A DNA stretch of 64,000 nt from Scolanthus callimorphus (Eukaryota; Cnidaria; Anthozoa; Actiniaria; Edwardsiidae), in contig CM066916.1 of NCBI GenBank assembly GCA_033964015.1, forward strand, positions 32,691,404 to 32,755,403. Direction: 5' to 3'. A model generated the notes under the pieces. That model was not told the DNA's origin and ran no database searches. It was given only the letters and a program-made list of their open reading frames with translations. A program made the translations under genes and the position numbers. Positions 49,601 to 61,700 of this stretch are shown piece after piece; within the stretch, counting starts at the first letter, position 1, and every line of letters starts with the position of its first letter.

Positions 49601-52600
49601 TATTTACAGAACCTAGAAAAGGTAACCCTTTTTATAAATTTGCTGCCTCTCTGTCAAGAAGATCGAGTAAGAGTACTTCGACAGAAATCTTTAGTAGGAA
49701 ATCTTTATTGGCTCAGAACACTACAGATTTTATACTGTGCTCTGGTGTTTCACGCAATTGCACTCAATCTCAATCCTAGTCAAAATTTGCATGACACTGA
49801 AATGCACCCCAAAAGTTTCACATGTTCTAAAAATTTACCCCATAATCTTTTCAGTGTTCTGCAAAATTCACCCCCCCCCCCCCCCCTGCCCCTATAACCC
49901 CCCTCCCTCCGGCTAACCAGACAAATCAATGTGGTCGCACTATAATATAACATTTTTTGGTGCTGCTAAAACTTTACCTACCATTTCCTCCTCCATCATG
50001 TAAGGAAACTTCTCCTTCATATCTTCCACCACATCTTTCCCTGTATGACTAATGACAAACTCCTTCCTGTACTTAAATGTCAGCTGCTGGAGCTGCTTTA
50101 CTGCAGCTTTGTTGACAACTTTTTTCTTGAGTTCTCTCAATATTTCAGTATGATGTCTTTCATGATCGCCATCAGCACTCAGATCTGTGCTCACCACACT
50201 TGTACATGTCTTGGCTGCTTTCTTCTTTTGCTCGTATGTTTCATTGTATAACTTTCTCTTAAGTTTACTATATGCTTTAGTCTAAATAATAAAAAAATAA
50301 TGACTATAAACGCATGTCATATTAATTCTAACTTTTTGAGGATTTATAGAACGATTTGAGTTAGAATAAAGCCCCCCCCTTTGGGAAATGTTTGGAAGTC
50401 TTAAGAAAATACTCACCCACAAAAAGGATTAAAATATATCTGCTTTTGAATTTTTTGGAATTTTCTGAAAATTTGTCGAGAATTATTGAGAAAAACTAAT
50501 AACATCCAAGATTCAGAACATCCAAGAACATCATCCAAATTTCTAAGATTTCTCTGTTTGATGAACAAAGCTTTGGTTGTTCATGTGTGACTCGCTTTTT
50601 CCTTCCAAAATCACAGGGACACCAGAGTTGGTATAGGAGATTTCTGAAATTGTCACGGGTTATCCACTAGTTATCATTATTTTCTAACGCTTACCCAGTT
50701 ACAGAATGCCACATCTGCCTTCCAGAATGCAGGCTTCTCCTCCCATAGATCTGGAATTTTCTTTGCCAGTGCTTTGGCACACATTTCCAGATGTCCTTCT
50801 GTTAAGTTCTCCTCCTTAGCCTTTAGACATAAGTATGTATCCCTTACAACCTTGTCAACTTCGCTTTTACTCAGTGGCTCCTTCGTTGCTAGTTTGATCT
50901 TCACGTGTGTTGTAATTGGAATGGTAATATCCATGTCGACTGGTTCACGCGATTTAAAAGGTGCCCACCTCTTGCGTTTTGAGGCCCATTTCCACGAAGA
51001 CTCTTCTTTTGTAGCCTGTTGATATAATTTAAGATTTTTTTAAAAATAATTTATTAATTTTCCATAAAACGTTTGTTGCTTAGAAAGAGAAAGAATTATA
51101 GGCCTGTAGTTGTCCCTAACCCATAGGCCTGTAGAAAAGTGACTGCAGGCATCTTTGCATCTCTTCATTTTGAAATGGTGCAAGCCAGAGGCAAGCGCTT
51201 TACACGCTACGCCACCCATGCTTCACCCGTCCTTATCAGAGAAGACCGGAAGATCTAACCGTTTGCAAAGGCAGCAACTTCTTAAAATCTGAAATGTGAA
51301 ATTTTGACACACATGTGAAATAAATGTGACATTGACAGGTTAAACTGCGGATCTCACCAAACTGTCGCACTGCCTTGAAAATTCACACCGCTACCACACC
51401 CATAAATGTCTGCGACTCTGCCTACATTCGTCCATTTCTCTATTATTGTGTAACGTTTCTGTCTGCTGTCTTTTTTTGGTGGGAATTTTTACCATGAATG
51501 ATGACCATAAAGGCACGATCAAAGGAATGTAGGGAAGCTTGTAGATGTATGTGGGCGTGGTAGCAGCATGAATTTCAAACACAACGTGACAGTTCGGTGA
51601 GATCCGTAGTACCTTGGTACTAATTTTCGCATCGCTATAATTTTGCGATTTAAAGAAACTTCCCGTGAACTTTAATGTCGTGACATTTAATACCCTCCTA
51701 TATTTCTTGTGTTCTCAATTTAATGAAGAATTCAGGCCTACAATGAAATATGTATTATACAATTTAAAAGAACGTTAAGCATAAGAATAATTTTGTTTGA
51801 CTATAAGGCCTATGGTACATGATGTGGTTTCTGTAGTTTAAGTATTGCTATGAGTTGATGATTTTCAACAATGAGAAGTGTAAAATAAAATTCTCAAAAT
51901 AAAATGTTTTTTTATTTATTTTCAAATCATTGACATCCCAGACATTGGTTTCGAAAAATTAAGTACCCACGAAAATTAGTACCAATAAGCAGTACCAATT
52001 AGTACCTTATTCCCTGCAATAAGGTAGCTTGATTTACTAACAATTAACTCATGTTTGATATACCTGTTTAGATGATGCCAGGGTGACATCATTTTGATCT
52101 GATGGCTCGCTCTGTGATCCCTGTAATAATAGATAACACAATGTGTGTTTCCAAAAAATATCCATACCCCCGCACGGAAGGGTGTTGAGAAATGACCCCC
52201 CACCCCTCTGGAATTTCCAATCCCTTCCGTAGGGGTGTGTGGATATTTTTTTTTGGAAACACACCATTATGCTGTGCTAATTAATAATTTCTATACTCAG
52301 CAATGTTATTAATCAATGTTTTTCTCTATTGTCCATACAAATCACTATATTATTTTCTATTCCAGAGGGAAGGGGTGGTTGAACCACAATTACATTTTGC
52401 CAATTAAATCTGTTCAATAATAATTTTCTAATGTTCTAAACTCAGACTGTTCTGCTTTTTATACAAGTTACAGTTATAGCCAATATCTCTGTTTATTATA
52501 TAAACATCTGTGAAATACCAAGGTATCTCTAGCAAGGAAAAAAAGATATATTTACACTGTGTAGATGATATTTATCTTCACTCTTTGCAGTGAAGATAAG

Positions 52601-55600
52601 ACACATAGATTTCTCATTTTCAGATTTTCGTAAAATAAATGTCGATTTATTTCACTGATGTTTATTGGGTGGGGGTAAAAATTTAGACAGATTTTAGGGG
52701 GGTAATTTTTTGGCATTTTCTCTCAAAACAGGGGGTAATTTTAACAGAGACACTGTGGTTCAAACTAAATAAGCTATTGTGTCGTGGCATACAGCACCAC
52801 ACCCTATAGCGAGTACGCCCATTTCGGCGTGCTTTGCGTGCATAGGAATGTACAGTACAGTTTTTGAGAACGTGTGCAATGGAATGTCTAAGAATGTCAT
52901 TACAAGGAAATGTACCTTAGCCAGGAGAAAAATCTAACTCTCCCCCAAAAAAAAAACGCTTTGCAGTAAAGCATCGGAACTGTCTCAGTTCGAAAAAAGA
53001 AGACCTTATTATTAGTCAAGCGTGGAGTTCGAAGTTACGAGGATAGAGATTCGTCATTTGGACCCTGCTTCACGCACATCATTTGCGATCTTTGTTTACT
53101 ACACACAGCAAATGGAATTAGTTCATATACCTTTTCGTTGAGGTTTGGTGAAATGCGTTCATGCATAAAAATTAGGGCGTGCGCAACAAAAGATAAATTT
53201 TTGTAAATTGTTTTCCATTAGTTTAAACAGGGTTAATGGTTGGTTACAGGGTGGGGGTAAGCTTTTTAGGACATCGATGTTATGGGGGGGGGTATTTTTG
53301 TGTCGCCTTTTTAATGAGGGGGGTGCAAATTTTAACATTCAATAAATTTAGAAAACCACCAGCCTTTCATACAATGTCTCTAAAAATATGCAATTTAGCA
53401 GCCTATAACTTTGTTTCTACTTATTTCATGAGCATACCTGCACGGTTTTGGCAACATCTTTATCAAGCAATGATATCTACATAAGAAAAAAATATAGAGA
53501 GAATGATGTATAATATGTAATTCCAGAAAAAAATCCATAACCCCCACCCCATGGAGGTATCATGGAGGGAATTGGAAATCCCAGAGGGGATTTTCTAGGG
53601 GAAAGACCCTATTTTCCATACAAATCCTATATTTTGCATTTGAAAATTCAAGAGGGGTGGGGGATTCCTTTGGTAAATTCCCTTCATTGGAGGGATTATG
53701 GATTTTTTTTTCTCAATACACATTACACTTGGCTGCCAATAATTTGTAGCTGCCAAGACAACACAAGAAAATTCACCAGTAGCATCGATCAGCTAACTTG
53801 ATTGTACATATAAGGAACATGGAGATTGGAGCGGTACATAAGATCATAAAACATTATCAAGTGGTGATGATACCTCATATTCTGAGTCAAAGGTTTCATC
53901 AGAGTCAATATCTATTGTTTCATCTGAGTCAGATCCTTGAATTGCCTTGCATTTGGCTATTTGCTCCTTGACCCAAGCGTCAAAATTGAATTCTTCTGAT
54001 TCCTGTCAATGGGGAGTGGGGAAAAAGCTAGGATTGAAGTATTGAGAGTAATATGTAACCTGCAGACTTGACTGATGATATGTATAATTGTGCAAATTAA
54101 AAATGTTTTCTTCACCATCACAGGCGGTAGGACCCGCTAGAGTATTTTTAAATGTATGGCTTTCCCCGAATTTGGTCAATAAGTTCGTTATCAGACGTCT
54201 TGAGAGGTCTTACAAACGTTTTTGAAATCTCCTAAAACCGGTTCTTTTTGAAGCCTGAAACGTTTATCTACTTATTTCTTTGTTAATAAAGCTTCTTTTC
54301 ACTTACCTTTATAAACAAAGAAATAAGTAGATAAACGTTAAGATTGAACAGTTTTGGACAAAACGTTTGTTAGACCTATCAACACGTCTGATAATGAACT
54401 TAATTGACCAAATTCATTGAAAGCCATACATTTAAATAAACTATCTAGCGGGTCCTTGTTATGCTAATCACGCATTTTCAACTTTGGGAATTCTTGGTTT
54501 TCAATCGTGACTTTGAGTCACATTTCAACACCCTTCCCTGGGGGTATGGATATTTTCTGGAATCACACATTATACAATAGTTTAGGATTTCAAAATCAAG
54601 CTTTTGGCTGGCTACATATCTCCAGAAATTTGAAATCTGCCTGAATCCATATTATTTAATAGTTAAAAGAAAGATTTCAAAAAAAGTTTCAGCAATTCCT
54701 ATTGCTTTCCGTGTTGCTTGCACGTGCCAACCCGCACTGCTGAACACTTGAATTTCTAATGATAGGCAGAGAGCGAGCGGATGTGACATAATATTATGAA
54801 ACCCAAAAATTGCACAGTACAATGCTTTGCCTGAGTGATCAACCACCAGTGAATATAGGGAAAACAACAAAGATTTAATACCTGATCTAATGGTATGTTT
54901 TAGCAAACCAGTACTTTACCTGCAGTGTTTGTTCTGTTTGTACTGCTGTAGTGGGTGTAGTGTGCAGATCTTGATGCTGAAAAGAGAAAGCCACGGTTAC
55001 CTGAAAACGTTTCTTATCTAAATCATAGTTAATGGAGTGGAATGGTTAGGAAGCCCTGCAAACTTAATCAAAGGACCAACACAATAGCGTGGGCTGGATG
55101 TTGAAAGGGGCTATTATACACTTAATGACTGCTTCCGAGGGACTTAATGACTGCTCCCGAGACGAAGTCGAGGGAAACATCGAGATTCGAGGGAAAACAA
55201 AACTCGCTGTTTCCCGAGGGTGCAGTCATTAAGTGTTTTATTATATAGCAAAAAGAAAATATGGTAAAAATCATAAAAAATCATCCGCCGAAATTTCTCG
55301 CTCTAGCGATGTCGCCCGCGCGGGCAACAATTTTTAAATTGTAGCCCGCGCGGGCTACATTGGATTTGTAGCCCGCCACGTGACCATGATAGAACCAATC
55401 AGAGCGCGCGCTTTGATCGAATAAACACGAGCTATATAATAACACGTGATATTGACCCTGCACAATCTTTTGTTTCACCCTAATCTATATGCATGTCTGG
55501 TTGTACACTGAATGTTAGTGGCTGAATTTTGGTACTTATGTACCGTGACCCTGCACAGACAAAAGGATTCCTCTGAAAAAGTGAACAAAGACATGTACAA

Positions 55601-58059
55601 TAACAGGGTGTCAGGTTTCCTAACCATTCTCCTCTATAAACTATGTCTAAATCTAAATTTTATGGAATTCAATTTAAATTAGACTTATTAACAATAGAAA
55701 ACATATTTAATTGTGTTCTTTAGGGGCGAATCCAGGAAATCTAAAGGGAGCCAAAGGAGAAAAATAAAGAAAAGACTCTAAAAATTCGGGGAGGGGAATC
55801 CCAGCAAGGACACCTCCCTCCTAAATCTGCTCAAGAAGTATGCTAAATTATAATTTTGGATTCAATGGATATCAAAATATTATAATAAATTTACTTCTGA
55901 ATATGGTCAGAGTATAATTTGTTTGTTTCATGTAAACAGGAGAGGATCAAGGAAAATAGACTTACAAATATTCAACTCCTTGGCCTGTTTCTTCTTACCA
56001 CCAATCAGAGTTCAGAGAATTGCAAGGAAATTAGATCTTCTCTTATTATATGGACACGAGTGTTTTACTGGGAAATACGCCACTCGTAGATCTCATACGA
56101 AGCTACATCCGGGTCCTCGAGTGACATTATTTTCCATATCCTCACTAGTGAGGATATCGGTCAAAACTAAAGTGCTTGGAAATCAATTTTGAATGATTTT
56201 TTCTGGTTTGCCCATATAGTAAAAAGAAAATTACACGGTGGTTTGAAGATATGAGTTTTATTTTCTCGTGTCAAAAACAATATTTTACTCATTCGCTGCG
56301 CTCATTCGTAAAATATTGTTCTTGCCACTCGAAAATAAAACTCGTATCTTCGCGCCACCATGTAATATCCTCTATATGTATATACTAATTGCATATACTA
56401 GCATTTTTATAGCAAATAGTTATCACAGAACAATGTATTTCAAATGGATGAAACAAGAAATGCAACATTAACTCACCAATTCTTCCACAATGTCCCACAC
56501 CAATTTTCGTGTACAAAAGTCATCTAGCTTCAATGCTGGATCTACCAGGTCAGCCCTTGTTAGTTTGAAGAAAATGTGTCCACTCACATTATTGGCTGCA
56601 TGTATAGAAATGCAATTAGTGAGCTTGTAGATACGTCTAGTTTCAGGGTTGTAGCCAGAGCTCCCCTCTTTTGTGAGCACAATAAGCATATGAAAACATT
56701 TCTAATACCTCATTCACACCGCCGCTTAAACTAGTTTAAAGGCCCGCTGGGAGGGGGCTCTCATATTTTTTTTGGTCAGGGATGATCGTTGTATCTTTTA
56801 GGGGTTAAAATATCTTAAATAAAATTTGAAGGATGGTGGTCTTTAAAGCTGTGTAAGAAAGAGAGATTGTGAATGAGAAGACGAAAAAATAGACAACATT
56901 AAAGGCAGATTTCAGTCAAACATGGAAATTTCTTGATGGATATATTTTACTGGTTACCTGTCTCCTTTCACGTCTACTTGGCACACATGGCCTCACCATT
57001 TTGGGTATCTTTAAGGGTGAGAAAGTATTTGAGCGACGATCATCCCCGACCAAAAATATGAGAGTCCCCCCAGGTTTAAAGGTGGTTTAATTAAACTGGT
57101 TTAAATTTAAATCCTGATCTCCCAAGAGAAGACTGTTCCAAGGGCAAAACTGAATACACTGTACTTTACATGTTACCAAGTGATTATTTAGCTAGTAAGA
57201 GTTTATCGCAGTGAGACACTTGTCATGTTATCAGGTGAAGAAAAAAATCTTGTTTAACTTAACATGGTTTTGGTGTGGATGGGGTATAAATAATATATAG
57301 GGAAATTGTTGTTTTTCCTGAGTTTGACAAATTTGATATGACAAACAAAATGTGAAGCCACAGGAAATTTCTGCAGAAACCAAATTCATGGGAATTGAAA
57401 GTGGGATTGAATGTGAGATTCCAGAAAAAAATCCATAAACCAACCATGGAGGAAGTTTACCTCCTCCCCTCTGGAACCTCTTCGTTACCTCTTCATTCCC
57501 TAAGCCTGTCCCGAAATCTTGCCGAATGCCTTCCGAAACTCCCAGGGGGAGTGTCACGGCCCGTGGAATAAAATAAGACCATCGTATTCTCAATCAATCC
57601 AAGAATTCTTTATTATACTTCGCGTTAGTCTTAGAAAGGAAAAGGAACTAATTGATGATGATGTAGGGAATTTTAGCGTGAGATAAGTAGCTTTTTGTGT
57701 CTTCTCGCAGGGAAGTTCCCGCCCGGAACAATTCAAAAATGTCAAATTTCAATCCGACTCCATCCGCTCAATGACAGAGGCAGACACCCTAAACTTGTAT
57801 TCATCTGACAGAAGAAAGGTTATTTAGCAAACCTAGACAATTCTTTTGGATCTTCGTTATCAATTTGACTGTTTTAAGCTCACCAAACTAAGGCTAAAAT
57901 CGTGACATTGCCAACCAGCCGCGATGCTTTAGTTTGCACTATTTTTTATCAATTTTCCACTCACTTACCTCTGAGTGTCTGTCGAATGTTTAATGGAAGC
58001 CTTTCATCCAACCAACCAAACAGTTCTCCACTAGAAAAGTCCTTTCTGAATCCGGCCAT
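43664..58059 (-). CDS. SAM-domain protein, SAMD3-like family
   Basis: Function unknown. Exons: 58059-57969, 56595-56477, 54976-54920, 54002-53874, 53476-53438, 52120-52064, 51015-50695, 50281-49982, 49355-49229, 49077-48995, 43993-43664; 550 residues, all phases consistent. Residues 1-70 form a SAM-like helical domain (SSGELFGWLDERLP ... LVWDIVEEL), usually a protein-interaction module. An acidic linker with DSDETIDIDSDETFDSEYE follows, then a helical segment (PDLWEEKPAFWKADVAF), a basic segment (YEQKKKAAK), and a C-terminal part (FGSFLGEFPKLFDLGEQ ... LALMACFFGLNLAYD) that resembles the uncharacterised SAMD3-like proteins expanded in fish and cnidarians. The exon 8 donor is chosen as gtaggt (phase 0); a gtaaag donor 4 bp later would break frame. 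An upstream in-frame start at 58152 is possible. The last intron (5 kb) holds a retroelement. It is head-to-head with the transposase-like gene. Confidence 0.72.
44229..44348. mobile_element. Short palindromic MITE
   Basis: ttatttaccagctgggaggt and acctaaagccggtaaataa, with inner arms aaaaactgtgacc and ggtcacagttttt. Confidence 0.7.
44751..44914. mobile_element. MITE family P, copy 2
   Basis: tataccacaacgcaatgcac and tttttgttgtggtata, reverse complement of the copy at 29406-29568. Confidence 0.7.
44922..45453. mobile_element. Foldback element with arrayed ctccgtagaaaatcag arms
   Basis: Outer inverted ends ttagctgttatctatacaaa and its near complement. Left of centre are about ten degenerate units of ctccgtagaaaatca; right of centre are five or six inverted units (tgattttctacggaggag). 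The centre near 45260 is unique. The architecture is the same as at 8037-9079 with an unrelated unit. Confidence 0.85.
45861..46740 (-). pseudogene. Broken Penelope-like reverse transcriptase
   Basis: At 46523-46708 minus, PGPNYASLFMGYIE is followed by YRRYIDDI, the catalytic Y-x-D-D region. At 45861-46220, IPLVLTYHPNNSPIRDI and FQPLRVLCAYRR belong to the thumb region of the same family. The two pieces are in different frames and separated by stops, so the copy is dead. Confidence 0.8.
45869..45898 (-). ncRNA. Hammerhead-like motif, left end of retroelement
   Basis: On the minus strand: ctgataa, hairpin gaggc-agta-gcctc, gaaac, gtc. It fits a minimal hammerhead core except for A replacing G in ctgatga. 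Hammerhead motifs are established in Penelope-like elements. Confidence 0.5.
47088..47117 (+). ncRNA. Hammerhead-like motif, right end of retroelement
   Basis: ctgatga (consensus), a weakened hairpin gagccagtagcctc, gaaac, gtc. The inverse copy is at 45869-45898, so both ends carry it in opposite orientation. Confidence 0.5.
47432..47581. mobile_element. MITE D, copy 2
   Basis: caacctcgtcccagggtctt and acaagaccctggggag, with the shared aacaaaggacaaacctc interior; shorter than the copy at 15139. Confidence 0.75.
48616..48910. mobile_element. Palindromic MITE T with poly-C
   Basis: ttacagtcaaaagacattaa and its near complement at 48890-48910; inner arms aaaaatgcattctgg and ccagaatgcattttt. A run of 13 C lies at 48641-48653. 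Confidence 0.8.
51346..51610. mobile_element. MITE U
   Basis: gcggatctcaccaaactgtc and gacagttcggtgagatccg, with subterminal cgctaccacaccca and gggcgtggtagca. Confidence 0.8.
52140..52263. mobile_element. Short MITE with aaaatatccat ends
   Basis: gtgtgtttccaaaaaatatc and its near complement enclose cctctggaatttccaatccc. Related partial copies with ttccagaaaaaaatccataa are at 53520-53725 and 57410-57560, and a fragment is near 54530. Confidence 0.7.
53520..53725. repeat. Related ttccagaaaaaaatccata repeat
   Basis: Left end ttccagaaaaaaatccataa; right end ggattatggatttttttttc; G-rich and C-rich centre with ggaattggaaatccc. Confidence 0.6.
54126..54462. mobile_element. Palindromic MITE V
   Basis: aggacccgctagagtatttt and aactatctagcgggtcct; inner arms cgtttatctacttatttctt and its exact complement. 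Confidence 0.85.
55107..55247. repeat. Palindromic element
   Basis: attatacacttaatgactgc and gcagtcattaagtgttttat, with tcccgag motifs inside. Confidence 0.7.
56227..56374. mobile_element. Palindromic MITE F, copy 2
   Basis: attacacggtggtttgaaga and tcttcgcgccaccatgtaat; centre cattcgctgcgctcattcg. Compare 9251-9400. Confidence 0.8.
57410..57560. repeat. Degenerate ttccagaaaaaaatccata repeat
   Basis: gagattccagaaaaaaatcc, then cctcccctctggaacctc. It shares its left end with 53520-53725. Confidence 0.5.
57718..57906. repeat. Repeat with conserved core J
   Basis: caatccgactccatccgctc, then ggttatttagcaaacctaga and aaaatcgtgaca, match the J core at 16490-16630. It ends about 60 bp from the donor of SAM-gene exon 1. 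Confidence 0.65.
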
Positions 58060-58323
58060 TTCGAATCCAAAACACCTCAAAGATAGCAGAACTTCCAGTA
58101 CCAATGGCGGTGGGAAAAAACAGCTACGATCGTGTTGGACTTGTAATCGCATGTCGCGCCAAACTTATCACGTGGGCATATTGACGCTTCGCTATTGGTG
58201 CTTTTCTGACATTGAGTGTAGTTTTTCGCCACGTTTTCGCGCGCTTTCTTGAACCAAGGTGGTCACGTGGTGGTGCCGCTGGTCAAAATGCACGGGCTCG
58301 CATCCCGCAGACGCCTCTGTAAA
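58060..58323. promoter_or_regulatory. Shared bidirectional 5' region
   Basis: Only 264 bp separate the start codons of the minus-strand SAM-domain gene and the plus-strand transposase-like gene, so both 5' leaders and promoters must lie here or overlap the genes. Cacgtg motifs occur at about 58169 and 58264. No TATA box is assigned. If the SAM gene starts at 58152 the gap shrinks further. Confidence 0.55.
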
Positions 58324-58711
58324 ATGGCCTGGAAATGTCTTTTTTGTGTCGGCTTTTTTTCGCTCTATATTTACGACTTACTAACACATTTCAACGCTGA
58401 CCACCGAAACGATGATCACTTTTATGTTAAGTGTGATTTAGACGGCTGTGATAAGCAATTCAAAAAGGCAAATTCACTTTGTAAACATGTTCGAAATAAG
58501 CATCGTCAACATCTCTATGCTACCACACAGGAACTCGACAGCGATCATGTATTCCAACTCGTACAATCTCCTACAACAGGTAAAGTAAGCCGTGTATTTT
58601 ATTACCCAACTCGTATGTACAATACAAATGTAAACACTATATTATACTGTTATCATACCTGCCAACCTTGGACAAGGGGAAAGTGTTGTCATAACCTCGT
58701 CTCACGCCGCC

Positions 58712-58742
<31 letters not shown>

Positions 58743-61700
58743 AAAAAAAACGATGCTCGCTTAAAATCTTTAGGTTTTAATGCAGAAATTGACTAAGCGA
58801 GTTGATTTCCCGGGAGATTTACAGTGAAAACCGGAGATTTGACTCAAAAACGGGAGTCTCCCGCATAAACCAGGAGAGTTGGCAGGTATGTGTTATACCG
58901 TTTCCGGGATACGTTGTCACTGGAAAAAGCAACAAGCTTGGTGCGCTAGGTAGTAAGGGTAAAGACTTACTTGAATTTCTGTAAAATAATTACAAACAAA
59001 CATGCTCAGAAATCTGCTGAAATTTAATGATTTTACCTGTGGTTGAGATAACTATCTGTATTCAGATCAAACAGTCAGTTTAGATGCCCCCATTATCCTT
59101 TGCACTTGTAGGCTTTTTGGGTGACAAGGTTTCCCGGAATGGTAATCAAATAGGGCACAGTACAGCACCAGGGGCAGATTTAGGGGGTGTTAGGTTTTAG
59201 ACCGTTTTTCATGAATTTCGGTTTTAAATTCCCCTCCCCCCCCCCCCCCCCCCCCTCCATTCCCCCTGAAATTCCCTGCCACAATTAAGAAAAGACAGCA
59301 AAACCACAGGCAACCCATTTTGTGGCAAAATATGTCTGTCCCATCTATTCTTTTTGCATTCTACAACACCATGCTGAGACTCTATTTTTTCTCACTGGTA
59401 TTGCCACAGCTAGACCTTCTGGATGCCGGGTGCTTTTGAGCAACTCACAGCCGATTGTGTTTGACCGTTTTACCCTAACAGTTTGCATGTTATGTTGTTT
59501 GAACATTTGAAAGTTGCATTTCTAGGATGAAACAAGATGTTTCTATGGCGAACCAAAGAGTTCTGCCCTCACTAATTGGACAGTGACAAATAAACATGGC
59601 AGCTGCCCTTGGAAACATCTCATTTTTGTCTCAACACAACTTTCAAATGTAACGTGCGAACTGTTAGGGTCAAACGTAATCGACTGTACATCCGGTCGGT
59701 CCAGCCTCGACACCATCCCTTGCTGATGCTTAACCACAGGTAGACTGGATAGATCAATGGCAACAAAAGCCATAATATGTGTACTATGCTAAGAATATTG
59801 CAGGCTCACATTTTGTATCAAAGTGCTTTGATTTGCTCACATTTTGACTTTAGTTTGGGATTTTGAACTTGTTTTTCTAGAAGGTAAGCGAATTTTTAGC
59901 TATATTTATTCGAAGTTTGGCTGTCAAAATATTTAAATATGCTCATAACATCAGTAGATTGTGAAGCTGTGTTATTTCTTTGAACTGAAAAGCCTGACAA
60001 ATCTCTTTTTGGGCCAAAAGTGTTTTATTTTATTCAGATTTTATGATCCACAGTCCAAACTGACGCACGATTGATAACAATCTCTTGTCGAAATGCACTT
60101 CACTCAGGGCTCGATCTTAACGGTGGTCAACTAGCCAAATACTAGTAGAATTTTTTTTGGCTAGTGGATTTTGGCTCATGGATAGCCATCTTGGCTTCTG
60201 GAATTTTGGCAAGAAGTAAAACTTTCAAAATGTTTTTCACAAGGTTTTCATCTAAATAAATTGAAAGAGAACAGTATAGGTAAAAATCATTCTACAACAA
60301 CCGGTGCACAATATCATGTGCATCATATCATGGTAACGTTTAAAAATTCATTTTTATTCAGTGAATGGTGTGGCTAGTAGAAAATATAATTATGGCTAGT
60401 GAATCTTGGCCATTTACTGGCCACTTGACTACTATTTTCAAAAGTTAAGATCGAGCCCTATCACTAATCTCTGATTATTTCTAGTCTATTCTATAACAAT
60501 ATGGTATGACATCAGTGATGACGTTCAATCAAAAATGTAAAAAGTTCAGTCAGAGACACTATCAAAACTTTATGAGGGGGAATGTCGGTAGTCTCTGTAT
60601 GGGTTGTGCTGCAGAACAGTATGATTTTTCACAAATTTTGGGCCTATCTTAAACAGGGTACCATATTTTTTGCTGTTAACGCTGTACAGGGTAAAATTTT
60701 GGAAACAGTATTGTATGTTTACTACTTTTTGTCTTAAACAGGTACTCTTTGGCATTTTACTGTAGTATTCAGGGTCAGGGTCTGGATGGCTCCAGCAGCA
60801 CACCCGTCCCCAAATATATATATCAGATACACCCCCAGTCCATCCTTGGTTGTGTGATAAAAGAAGTCAAGAACCAACAGGATATTTCAAAACTGTTTTA
60901 TTATAATGTTAACAAGGAAATTTTTAATAGTTGTAAACCTATTTTATATGGACTACAGCCAAACGTGTGCATCCCCTTTGCCATTTACTTTGCCTTTGCC
61001 ATTACTTGCTTGGACTTGTTTTCAAATGATGTGCTTTATTTCTTGTAGAAGAGCAGTTTTCATCCAATGGCGAGCAAGATGAATTATTGCCAGGCAGCTA
61101 TGATTCTGAGTGCAGCAGTGACCATGACAATGACCCTGATAGACCCAGGCTCCGTGACCTTCATGAACTTGCAGGGACATATCTAATGAAAATCAAAGAA
61201 GATAACCGTTTGACAAATAAAGCAGCTCAGCAGATCGCTAGGAAAACGTCTCAACTGTTTCACTCTACTGTTGAGCAGTTAAAAGCAAATACAAAGGAGT
61301 GCTTATTGTCTTGTGGTATCAACATTGAAGATGTGCCAGGTATGGAAGACGTTTTTCAAGATGCTTCGGACCCATTTGAGGGCCTCCACACATTGTGGCT
61401 CCAACAAGAATTTTATAAAGAAAACAACAAATTTGTGGTGAGTAAAGGCCATGCTACACAAGACAATTTTGTTGTTCATCAGCATCAGGAAGCCTTCCTA
61501 GGGTTAAGCAGGGGGAGAAGGGGGCCCTCCCCAGGAAATTAACTCTGTCAACAGTTTTATTTTTTAACAAAAGACAACTTTTGGTAGTAGTAAAACAACA
61601 TTACCTTGCCAACCAACTTGAAAACTGGGAACAACAAACTAAGACATTTACCAAAAATAAATAACCTGAAGACCGGTTAGTGTGAACAATAAGCTAGTAT

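Noticed and set aside
59543..59773. 76-codon minus-strand frame as a DYNC2I2 N-terminal exon
   Set aside because: The frame lies on one arm of an imperfect inverted repeat (59390-59770), and its residues do not match the family.
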